This document shows, one piece after another, positions 8,368 through 14,836 of a DNA stretch of 26,249 nt. The position numbers and the translations under genes are program-made. This DNA comes from CAYGAW01 sp964347945. GTDB lineage: Bacteria; Chloroflexota; Anaerolineae; UBA7937; B3-Chlor. Each line of letters opens with the position of its first letter. Position 1 is the first letter of the stretch. The notes beneath the pieces are model-generated. The model worked only from the letters and a program-made list of their open reading frames with translations, did not search any database and had not been told where the DNA came from. Location of the stretch: NCBI GenBank assembly GCA_964347945.1, contig CAYGAW010000181.1, forward strand, positions 1 through 26,249, read 5' to 3'.

Positions 8368-8796
8368 CTACCCAAGGATGGGCCTTATCCCATAATGCGT
8401 TCGCATCTCCTGACCCAGTAGAATCCGGAGGAGCGCTTTCGGATTACTCTTGCCAATCCTCTTTTGAAGTTCCACAGCCGACAGAGGAGTATTGCCATTG
8501 GCTATCAAGACGCGGAAAATCGCGGCCGGGAGCGGGGTAGTGCGCGTGATGTAATCATCTCTTTGGCTACAACACTCGCGGAGGCAGTACCGCAGTCCGT
8601 CAACTACGGTGACCGCTCCAGTACTGGGATCCACCCAATCAATGTCGTCCGTCTCTTCATGGCTCCCAAATCTGGCTCTACACTCCGCACAAAGCTGCTC
8701 CCAAATAAGAATCCGGGCATCGCGGCCCTGGTCAGCCCACCAGTCGTAGTCTATGTGGAACTTCGTGTTGACATCCGGACGCAGCAACTTCGCCAC
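8368..8796 (-). CDS. Conserved hypothetical protein, 142 aa, second gene of pair
   Basis: I do not recognise a characterised family. The protein looks real: GTG start with GGGAGG at 5 nt spacing, 13 nt after the stop of the 563-aa gene, and a terminator just downstream. The N-terminal half is rich in aromatic and charged residues (DYDWWADQGRD) and has a CAEC pair followed later by CLRECC, which could bind metal. The C-terminal 50 residues, from PAAIFRVLIANGNTPLSAVELQKRI onward, have the look of a winged-helix or HTH fold. From memory, similar proteins occur in other Chloroflexota next to a relative of the 563-aa gene; I could not verify this. A DNA- or RNA-related role is a guess from the HTH-like region only. 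Confidence 0.7.
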   Translation of the reverse strand: MAKLLRPDVNTKFHIDYDWWADQGRDARILIWEQLCAECRARFGSHEETDDIDWVDPSTGAVTVVDGLRYCLRECCSQRDDYITRTTPLPAAIFRVLIANGNTPLSAVELQKRIGKSNPKALLRILLGQEMRTHYGIRPILG

Positions 8797-8809
8797 CTGT
8801 ACCTCCCGT

Positions 8810-10501
8810 CTAGCGGTCCGAGCTTCCTGCGTCTAGAATAGCCTCATCACGGGTCAAGCGGACCTTGTTCGCTTCCGCTTGGCTACGGCTCGGGTCATAG
8901 ACATAGTAGCCATCGACATCTAGATAGAAACAAGGGTACGCCTCCTGTTCGAAGATGCCTCGCAAGATCGTGCCGGGATAAGGCCTCTCTATGTTGGTGG
9001 CCACCAGAAGGTCGTTGAAGCTCGCCCGGTACACGATTCCTAGTCCTCTCAGCATCTTCTCACCAACTCGCTGGAAGGCGGCAGCCAACAGAGACCGAGC
9101 CACCTTCGCTTCGCCCCCATCGAGCAGTTTGAGCGTCTCCAGTGCGCTGAAGCGCGACCTAGGCAGGCTCATCTCTTCGTCGATCTCGCACCTGACCGCG
9201 ATTCTACGGAATACGGGTTGTCCACTCTCCTCGTAGTCCAACATCTCCAGCTTGGTGGCAGGCGCGGGATTGTAGCCTATCTCATACAGACCTTCGCTGT
9301 CGGAGTTGGCTGTTCGCTCAATGACTATGGTCGCGCCGGGCACAAGTTCCTGGCGCTCAAAGAAAGCCCTCAACTCAGCGCTGCCCCACCAACCCATTTG
9401 CCGATCGCTAGCGTAGTACAGAACCACCGGGAAGCTTTCACCGTTCCCGCCCAGGCGCAACTGCAATCTCGTACAGCGCTGGCCCTCAAACAGTGGTCTG
9501 ACCAGCAGGTCTCTTGCACCTTTGTCGTAGGGAAGATGTCCCCAGTACCAGTCGTAGAAGGTCAGCACGTGAGACCACTGCTGAACAGCTGCACTAGGCG
9601 CGTCGGTCGGCTCACCCTCTCCAACTATTTCCACAACCTCGTCCAGAATGTGATCGACGTTGATTTCGTTGGGGCCCTTCTCAAAGCGCAGTGGCTTCGT
9701 CTCTGCAACCCTCGGAAGGCACCACTCCATTCTGCCGTCAGCACCTGCGAACTTGAATCTCCCTTGTTCATCCGTGGCCAAGGCATAGTTCAGTGAGAAC
9801 ATCTGCACGGCCCGACCACTTTCTTTCGGCATCTCCAGTACGTTCAGCATCTCCTCCGAACCGGCGAACCCGCCTGCCAAGTCGAGAACGGCCTCCGCAA
9901 GGTTCAAGTGCCCTTCCTGCATGGGCAGCAGGAATCCTCTCAGGAACCACTCCTCGCCAAAACTCACAAACTCCGGACTCTCCCTCAACCGTTCTAAGAG
10001 GACGGGTATCACGCACTCTCCGTATCTTTCGAGCAACCTGCTACTCAGCGCAGGAAGGTCGTCCAGAGTCAGATCCTCGTCCTCATCCACAGCGATGAAG
10101 TTCAAGGCATGAGGATGCGACAGATTGGCGGCAAACTCGCTGATCTCTCCATTCCCTTCCATCCTCACCTGAATGACGTCGAAAGGAGCATAGTCGGGGT
10201 GCCGCCCCGGCCGTACCGCCACCACCTCGCCGGCCGCGTCTCCCAACGCCGAGAAGACCAGCCGATCACCCTGGGCGTACGCTTCTCGCGGCTGGTAGAT
10301 GAGCCCTTTGGCTTTTCTTTCATCCCAGACCGCCTTCTCCTCTGTGACGCGCTTCTCCATCAGGCGCTGAGCCAAGCCCTCAACGCTGAGTGGGGATTCT
10401 TCCTCGATGAGCAACTCGGACAGATACTCCAACTCACCCTCAGCCAATTCGAAATCCTGCCAATACCTCAAGGTCAAGGTATCGAGCCGCATCTCGGCCA
10501 T
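8810..10501 (-). CDS. Conserved hypothetical protein, 563 aa, first gene of pair
   Basis: I know no function for this protein. It is soluble and acidic with no signal or membrane segment. The N-terminus (RYWQDFELAEGELEYLSELL, then SPLSVEGLAQRLMEKRV) resembles a helical/HTH module. A small beta-rich segment follows, around DRLVFSALGDAAGEVVAVRPGR. Later regions include HLNLAEAVLDLAGG and a C-terminal beta-rich part around LQLRLGGNGESFPVV and YYASDRQMGWW. The reading frame extends upstream to 10591, but a near-perfect promoter (10544-10571) lies inside that extension. The ATG at 10501 is the first start after it, with GGAGG 12 nt before, which is rather far. It is co-transcribed with the 142-aa gene. 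From memory, relatives appear limited to Chloroflexota-like genomes; this needs a search. Confidence 0.75.
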   Translation of the reverse strand: MAEMRLDTLTLRYWQDFELAEGELEYLSELLIEEESPLSVEGLAQRLMEKRVTEEKAVWDERKAKGLIYQPREAYAQGDRLVFSALGDAAGEVVAVRPGRHPDYAPFDVIQVRMEGNGEISEFAANLSHPHALNFIAVDEDEDLTLDDLPALSSRLLERYGECVIPVLLERLRESPEFVSFGEEWFLRGFLLPMQEGHLNLAEAVLDLAGGFAGSEEMLNVLEMPKESGRAVQMFSLNYALATDEQGRFKFAGADGRMEWCLPRVAETKPLRFEKGPNEINVDHILDEVVEIVGEGEPTDAPSAAVQQWSHVLTFYDWYWGHLPYDKGARDLLVRPLFEGQRCTRLQLRLGGNGESFPVVLYYASDRQMGWWGSAELRAFFERQELVPGATIVIERTANSDSEGLYEIGYNPAPATKLEMLDYEESGQPVFRRIAVRCEIDEEMSLPRSRFSALETLKLLDGGEAKVARSLLAAAFQRVGEKMLRGLGIVYRASFNDLLVATNIERPYPGTILRGIFEQEAYPCFYLDVDGYYVYDPSRSQAEANKVRLTRDEAILDAGSSDR

Positions 10502-10543
10502 GACCGGATAGTGCCTCCAGAACACGAACTGTCTATAGCCAAG

Positions 10544-10571
10544 ATTATACCACCCTTCGAACCGAATGCAA
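10544..10571 (-). promoter_or_regulatory. Extended -10 sigma70 promoter of the 563-aa/142-aa operon
   Basis: On the minus strand, TTGCAT (10571-10566), a 16-nt spacer, and TGGTATAAT (10552-10544), a perfect extended -10. The predicted transcript start near 10537 gives a leader of about 36 nt to the ATG at 10501. Its -35 is only 3 bp from the -35 of the rpsT promoter. Confidence 0.75.
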
Positions 10572-10574
10572 AGC

Positions 10575-10603
10575 TGGACAAACCCCACCAAAATGTGTAT
10601 GAT
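10575..10603 (+). promoter_or_regulatory. Sigma70 promoter of rpsT
   Basis: TGGACA (10575-10580), a 17-nt spacer, and TATGAT (10598-10603), each one mismatch from consensus. The predicted transcript start is near 10610, about 30 nt before the rpsT TTG start. It is arranged back to back with the minus-strand promoter at 10544-10571. Confidence 0.7.
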
Positions 10604-10640
10604 TACTTAACGGATACAGAATCTGAAAGGAGTGAAGCGA

Positions 10641-10919
10641 TTGCCAGTTACCGCGTCAGCCAAGAAGAGGTTGAGACAGGCGGAGAAGAGGCGACTGCGT
10701 AACCGAGTTTATCGGTCGCAAGCTCGAACGTACGTCAAGAGAACCAACAATCTTATCAGTGAAGGTCGATGGGAAGAAGCGGCCGAAATCGCGCAGCTCG
10801 CTGCCGGTGCTCTTGACAGAGCTGCTCAAAAAGGAGTGATTCACAAGAGGAACGCCGACCGCAGGAAGTCTCGCTTGTACAAGAAGCTGCACCAGGCGAG
10901 GGCTCGGGCTAGCTCATAG
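10641..10919 (+). CDS. rpsT: 30S ribosomal protein S20
   Basis: A 92-aa basic protein of the bacterial S20 family, which binds 16S rRNA in the small subunit. The hallmark SAKKRLRQAEKRRLRNRVYRS is at the N-terminus, and the C-terminal GVIHKRNADRRKSRLYKKL is typical. I place the start at TTG 10641 because AAAGGAG ends 8 nt upstream. The alternative GTG at 10632 overlaps that ribosome-binding site and would add three residues not expected for S20. The gene is monocistronic as far as can be seen and has its own promoter. It converges on the LysM gene across a 163-bp gap in which I see no clear terminator. Confidence 0.95.
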   Translation: MPVTASAKKRLRQAEKRRLRNRVYRSQARTYVKRTNNLISEGRWEEAAEIAQLAAGALDRAAQKGVIHKRNADRRKSRLYKKLHQARARASS

Positions 10920-11082
10920 CTGGGGCCGGGCCTCCGACTGATCCAGGATATCAACTGCAAGACGGCATCGCTAGCGGCCAGGCGATGTCCTTTGCTTTCC
11001 GCCTCTCTTGGTCCTCTGGATACGGCGTCCAGCGGGTGAATGAGCCGGATGCCAGTGCGATACTGAGGGGCCCTGGCCCACC

Positions 11083-12270
11083 TCAGTACCACAGGAACGT
11101 GCGTCTGTCGCTGAGGCGACCCACGGGCACGATCTCCGGGCTTCCCTCAATCTCGGTCTCCATGAGACGTACAACCCACACTTGCCATTCGAAGAGATGT
11201 GATTCAGCCTCAAGCGGTGGCCGCAGCTCAGCCAACACGTGGTAAGAGTTGGCTTTCGTGAACTCGACTGTTTCTCGCTCCTTCACCTCTTCGGGGTCAA
11301 CGTACCGCAGGACGACTGAGTACCACTCGTCCTCGGCCAGGAGGCCCACGGACAGCCAGTTCAGCAGAATCGGCAATTCCGCCTGCTCCTCGCGGAACTC
11401 CCGACGGTCGGGAGGTCCGAGGAGAAGGGGCGCGGGATAGACCAGCACCGACTCCACGGTGGGCGTAGGAGCTCCTCCTATTCCAGGAGTCTCCGATAAG
11501 CCGATTCCGCCAGGTATCAGCAACTCCTGCCCCTCGCGAATCGAATCCGGATCTGTAATGCCGTTGGCCTCCATCACGGCCTCTATCGTCACGTTGAAAC
11601 GCTGAGCGATCTCCGACAAGCTATCCCCGGGCTGTACCACATAGGTCACGGTTTCGGGCTGATTGGTCCCCTCGGGGCCAGGAGTCTCTCCCATCCCGGG
11701 GCTGCTGCCCGGACCCCCGTCCTCTGCAGGGATGAGCAGTTCTTGGCCTACCTGGATAATGTGATTGGCGAGCCCATTCGCCTCCATGATGGCCTCCACA
11801 GTCACATCGAACTGGGCAGCGACGGTACTCAGCGTGTCACCGGGGCGAACGATGTAGATTGTGACCTCCGGTGTAGGCGTACCTGTCGGAGGAGCAGTAG
11901 GCGTGGCTGTGGGAGTACCGGTGATGGTAGGCGTGATGGTCAGTGTTGCTGTGGCCGTCGGCGTATGGTAGGTCCCGAGTCGTACCAGTCTCCAGGGCTT
12001 GATGAACCAAACGGCGATCACCAACAGTACACCCAGGACACCTCCCAGCAGAGGAGCAGGAGGAACCATGGATAGGGAAACTCCAGGAAGGAAGCCTCTT
12101 CGCCCCTCCAAGGTGGCCCCGCACATGAGGCAAGTTTTCGCCGCCTCAGCAACTCTGGCCCTACACTCGGGGCAGCGTCTTACCAGCGCCTTCACTTTTA
12201 CCCTGTAGCCACAAGCTGGGCACCTTCCTCGGCCACCCCTGAAGCTTGCGCCACAGTTCGGACACTTCAC
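11083..12270 (-). CDS. Double zinc-ribbon, single-TM, two-LysM cell-wall-binding protein
   Basis: A 395-aa protein from the GTG at 12270. Domain order: two zinc ribbons (C3-x2-C6 with C17-x2-C20, and C33-x2-C36 with C47-x2-C50), one membrane helix (about 72-90), a Thr/Pro-rich linker (about 100-135), LysM 1 (about 138-181, starting IYIVRPGDTLS), a Gly/Pro linker, LysM 2 (about 205-250, starting TYVVQPGDSLSEIAQRF), and a C-terminal domain of about 130 residues that I do not recognise. The likely topology is cytoplasmic zinc ribbons with LysM modules outside on peptidoglycan. The frame could extend upstream to 12372, but a strong promoter lies in that stretch (12314-12342). The GTG at 12270 has GAGG at 6 nt and puts the first zinc ribbon at the N-terminus. 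It is divergent from the small-membrane-protein operon. Confidence 0.88.
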   Translation of the reverse strand: MKCPNCGASFRGGRGRCPACGYRVKVKALVRRCPECRARVAEAAKTCLMCGATLEGRRGFLPGVSLSMVPPAPLLGGVLGVLLVIAVWFIKPWRLVRLGTYHTPTATATLTITPTITGTPTATPTAPPTGTPTPEVTIYIVRPGDTLSTVAAQFDVTVEAIMEANGLANHIIQVGQELLIPAEDGGPGSSPGMGETPGPEGTNQPETVTYVVQPGDSLSEIAQRFNVTIEAVMEANGITDPDSIREGQELLIPGGIGLSETPGIGGAPTPTVESVLVYPAPLLLGPPDRREFREEQAELPILLNWLSVGLLAEDEWYSVVLRYVDPEEVKERETVEFTKANSYHVLAELRPPLEAESHLFEWQVWVVRLMETEIEGSPEIVPVGRLSDRRTFLWY

Positions 12271-12313
12271 GATAAGCCTCGCGGGAATTGGCTTCGATGC
12301 GTCGAACGCCAGT

Positions 12314-12342
12314 ATTATACCCGAACGCCCCACTGTTGGCAA
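12314..12342 (-). promoter_or_regulatory. Sigma70 promoter of the LysM protein gene
   Basis: On the minus strand, TTGCCA (12342-12337), a 17-nt spacer, and a perfect TATAAT (12319-12314). The expected transcript start is near 12307, about 37 nt before the GTG at 12270. Its -35 is 13 bp from the -35 of the divergent promoter at 12356. Confidence 0.75.
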
Positions 12343-12355
12343 CATACAGCCATAA

Positions 12356-12384
12356 TTGACACAGCACACCATTCCATGTACAAT
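12356..12384 (+). promoter_or_regulatory. Sigma70 promoter of the three-gene surface operon
   Basis: A perfect TTGACA (12356-12361), a 17-nt spacer, and TACAAT (12379-12384). The expected transcript start is near 12391, about 28 nt before the ATG at 12419. It is divergent from and close to the LysM gene promoter, so the two envelope units may be co-regulated. Confidence 0.75.
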
Positions 12385-12418
12385 GGCTTAGCGTCTCCCC
12401 ACGCTATGGAGGTCTGCG

Positions 12419-12709
12419 ATGACGCCAGAGACTTTGGCATTAGCAAGAGACCTAGCTCTCATCTTACTCGCTGTGGAGGCCATGGTCCTGCTATCTCCTC
12501 TCGTGATCATCCCCCTCTACATCGTCAGGTACCTGCCTCGTTACACAGGGCCAATTCGGCCCAACCTGCGTAGGATAAGACGCAGAACACAGCAAGTGGA
12601 GCAGAGGACAAGAGTCATCCTGGCCCTGGCCGTCCAGCCCTTCCTTTGGGCAGCCGCCACCGCTGCAGGATTGAGGAGGGGTTTGGGGTACTTGGCAAGA
12701 CGGAGGTAG
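12419..12709 (+). CDS. Small membrane protein, 96 aa, function unknown
   Basis: No characterised family recognised. The N-terminal 37 residues form a long hydrophobic segment (LALARDLALILLAVEAMVLL and on). A basic stretch follows (RPNLRRIRRRTQQVEQRTR), then a second moderately hydrophobic segment (LALAVQPFLWAAATAAGL) and an Arg-rich tail. The ATG is preceded by GGAGG with 6-nt spacing. It is the first gene of an operon, 3 nt before the next start. The small size, helix-charge-helix form and position before another one-helix protein suggest an envelope complex component; that is inference. A holin-like role was considered, but there is no lysis gene nearby. Confidence 0.8.
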   Translation: MTPETLALARDLALILLAVEAMVLLSPLVIIPLYIVRYLPRYTGPIRPNLRRIRRRTQQVEQRTRVILALAVQPFLWAAATAAGLRRGLGYLARRR

Positions 12710-12712
12710 GCT

Positions 12713-12943
12713 ATGAGTAGGAAGACCTGGAATCCGGCCGTCGTGCTGGGAATCGTGCTGGGAGCCTCTCTCGGTGGGATCATTGCACTGGTACTGATTC
12801 GCCGCTCCAAGCAGAGTACTCCACTCGGTCCTAGGGACATACCTTGGAGAGATCTGATACTGCTGAGCGGTCCCATCATCGCCCTTGTGCGGCGACTCAT
12901 CCAAATGAGCAGAAGGGAACCTACGGCACCTAGCACACTATGA
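12713..12943 (+). CDS. Small single-pass membrane protein, 76 aa, function unknown
   Basis: One glycine-rich hydrophobic helix (about residues 8-27, AVVLGIVLGASLGGIIALVL) is followed by RRSK and a polar tail with a second short hydrophobic patch (DLILLSGPIIALVRRLI). The N-terminal part has the general look of YtxH-like small membrane proteins, but the similarity is too short to assign. The ATG at 12713 has GGAGG with 6-nt spacing. Its stop overlaps the start of the next gene (ATGA at 12940-12943), so translation of the two is probably coupled. Confidence 0.8.
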   Translation: MSRKTWNPAVVLGIVLGASLGGIIALVLIRRSKQSTPLGPRDIPWRDLILLSGPIIALVRRLIQMSRREPTAPSTL

Positions 12944-14733
12944 GGAAACTCAGCTCAGAGTCTTGGGTGATCATCATCGTCGCCCTGGCCGTCCTCAATT
13001 TCCTCGTCTTCGGAGCTTTCATATTGCTGGTCGTGTATCAGATACCACCCAGGTTTGCGCTGGCAATGCGTACCCCCGCGCTAGCTGACTTGTCTCCTCC
13101 ACCAGTCGTGACTCCGTCGCATCAAGTTTCGGCCTCGCCCTCATCACAAGTGGGAATTGTGCCCACATTCACGTCCACGCCTACTACTCCCCCTACGCCT
13201 ACGAGCGAATCAGAGATATCGGTTTCGCCGAGCTCGACGGCCGCGCCAATGGAGACTACAACTCCAACCAATACACGTACGGCTACTCCCACGGTGACCA
13301 AGACCCGTACAGCTACTCCGACACGCACCAGGACCCCCACGCCGACGCGAACTGCCACATCCACACCAACAGCCACACGCTCCCCTACGGCAAGCTCAAC
13401 TTCCACTCGTACCAGGACGCCCACTAGGACGCCTACTCGCACGCCGACTAGAACGGCCACGGCTACTGCTACCCGCACGAACACACCAACTCGTACGCGG
13501 ACCCCGACGTCCGTGATCGCAGCTACGCCCTGCCACACGCCGACGCCGACTCACACTCACACCAAAACGCCCACCGGTACGCCAACTCGGAGCCCAACCA
13601 GAACGCTGACACCCACACACACCGAGACCGCCACGCCCACAGCTACCCGCACTACAACTAACACTCCGACCGCTACTCGTACGCACACTCGGACTGCCAC
13701 AGCGACGCCCAGTCTCACCTTTCCCAGTGCCACGCCTACCGGGTACGTGAGTCCTGAAGCCGTCGTGACTCCTGTGAAAGGTAGGCCGTCCGCGCCCAGA
13801 AACCTGGGAGGGAGCAGCGTGGGGGGAGACCAGATTGACCTCAGTTGGGAGGCGTCGGTTGCTCCGCGTGGAAACATCTACCGGCTGTACTGGGACATGG
13901 GCCTGGGATACAACATGTACTCTTTCAAGACTAGTGTGCGGCTTACGCAGTACAACGACACCGGATTGCGCCCTTCAACCAAATACCGTTATCTGATCAC
14001 CACCTTCGACGGTCAGCAGGAATCCGCTCCAGTAGGGATAACCGTCAGAACGCACTCTTGGCTTCTCCTTCCACTGATTAGCCTGGCAGAGGGAACGACA
14101 TCGACGGTCTCACTCACGGAAAGCACAACGCCTACCCCTCCTTCTCCGACCCCAGCGGCCTCCCCTCACCCCTCTGAGGTAGTACTGGGACTGATGGGCA
14201 CCAACGACTACCTGGACGATTTGGGCAACCTACATGTTGTGGGTGAGATTCACAACGACTTGACACACAACGTAGATCAGATTCGCGTGAGGATGACCTT
14301 CTACGACGAAGCCGGGAACGTCCTCGAAGAAAGCACAGGGTCCCCACTCCTAGATTTGCTGGTCCCAGGCCAGAGAACCCCCTTTGCCATAACGTGGCGA
14401 GAGCCCGGGGATTGGGAGAGATTCAGTTTGCGCGCGACTGGCCGACTGACCACCGAGCGGCCAACTGAGGGTATGAGGGTGGTGCACAGCTATGCCCGCC
14501 TCGACGACTCCGGTCTATACCATGTCGTCGGAACCCTTAGAAACGATGGCACGACAACAGCGTATTATGTCAAGATCGTGGTCTCGCTGTATGACTCGCT
14601 GGGCAGGATCTTCAACGCCGGGTTCGCCTACGCGGAACCTTCGCGCCTCGCTCCGGGTATGACAGCTTCATTCGACTGCGTTTTTGACCACTTCCCCTAT
14701 CAAGCAGAGCATCTGGTCCAGATAGCCCCATAG
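12940..14733 (+). CDS. Membrane-anchored Thr/Pro-rich surface protein with FN3 and two FxLYD domains
   Basis: A 597-aa protein. Order: short basic N-terminus, membrane helix (about 9-32), Pro/Ser/Thr-rich stalk (about 50-265) of TPT/TRT-type repeats, fibronectin type III domain (about 283-370; IDLSWEASV, YRLYWDMG, LRPSTKYRYLITTFD), a second short Thr/Pro linker (about 395-410), and two FxLYD-like domains (about 413-500 and 508-597). Each FxLYD-like domain has a VVGE/VVGT..N motif and a strand such as VRMTFYDEAGNVL or VVSLYDSLGRIF. It is probably anchored by the N-terminal helix with everything else outside, the stalk holding the domains away from the membrane and possibly glycosylated on Thr. 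It is third in the operon, overlapping the previous gene by 4 nt. The ligand is unknown. Confidence 0.85.
   Translation: MRKLSSESWVIIIVALAVLNFLVFGAFILLVVYQIPPRFALAMRTPALADLSPPPVVTPSHQVSASPSSQVGIVPTFTSTPTTPPTPTSESEISVSPSSTAAPMETTTPTNTRTATPTVTKTRTATPTRTRTPTPTRTATSTPTATRSPTASSTSTRTRTPTRTPTRTPTRTATATATRTNTPTRTRTPTSVIAATPCHTPTPTHTHTKTPTGTPTRSPTRTLTPTHTETATPTATRTTTNTPTATRTHTRTATATPSLTFPSATPTGYVSPEAVVTPVKGRPSAPRNLGGSSVGGDQIDLSWEASVAPRGNIYRLYWDMGLGYNMYSFKTSVRLTQYNDTGLRPSTKYRYLITTFDGQQESAPVGITVRTHSWLLLPLISLAEGTTSTVSLTESTTPTPPSPTPAASPHPSEVVLGLMGTNDYLDDLGNLHVVGEIHNDLTHNVDQIRVRMTFYDEAGNVLEESTGSPLLDLLVPGQRTPFAITWREPGDWERFSLRATGRLTTERPTEGMRVVHSYARLDDSGLYHVVGTLRNDGTTTAYYVKIVVSLYDSLGRIFNAGFAYAEPSRLAPGMTASFDCVFDHFPYQAEHLVQIAP
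13155..13740 (+). repeat. Low-complexity coding repeat (Thr-Pro/Thr-Arg stalk)
   Basis: About 580 bp of imperfect short coding repeats of the ACN-CCN-ACN / ACN-CGN-ACN kind, encoding TPT, TRT and TAT units. Third positions vary strongly, so the repeat is kept at the amino-acid level more than as exact DNA copies. On the opposite strand it gives long spurious frames rich in Val-Arg-Val-Gly. Confidence 0.85.
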
Positions 14734-14745
14734 AAGCGCCCCAGA

Positions 14746-14774
14746 TTGACAAGAGCATCCGGGAACCATATAAT
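14746..14774 (+). promoter_or_regulatory. Perfect-consensus sigma70 promoter of the gltD-like gene
   Basis: TTGACA (14746-14751), a 17-nt spacer, and TATAAT (14769-14774), both hexamers fully consensus. The predicted transcript start is near 14781, about 56 nt before the chosen TTG start at 14837. It shows that the gltD-like gene is transcribed independently of the surface operon ending at 14733. Confidence 0.85.
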
Positions 14775-14836
14775 AGCGCCCGGTGTTGCGGAAGTCGTTC
14801 AAGCTTCCACCGAGACTCAACGTAGAGGAGGTCACC

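Noticed and set aside
9218..9796. 192-codon plus-strand frame opposite the 563-aa gene
   Set aside because: It lies wholly antisense to a gene with a convincing promoter and operon structure, and its composition is that of a shadow frame.
12419..12943. Two small membrane proteins as a phage holin pair
   Set aside because: No endolysin, phage or other lysis genes are present, and the genes form an operon with a surface protein.
13155..13740. Possible CRISPR or tandem DNA repeat array
   Set aside because: The units are short, in frame, vary at third codon positions and have no spacer structure; this is a protein-level low-complexity stalk.
13122..13877. Minus-strand frames rich in Val-Arg-Val-Gly
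   Set aside because: They are the reverse reading of the Thr-Pro/Thr-Arg coding repeat and have no start context or recognisable domain.
14783..14836. 18-codon N-terminal extension of the gltD-like protein
   Set aside because: It starts within about 2 nt of the predicted transcript start and lacks a ribosome-binding site, whereas TTG 14837 has a very strong one.
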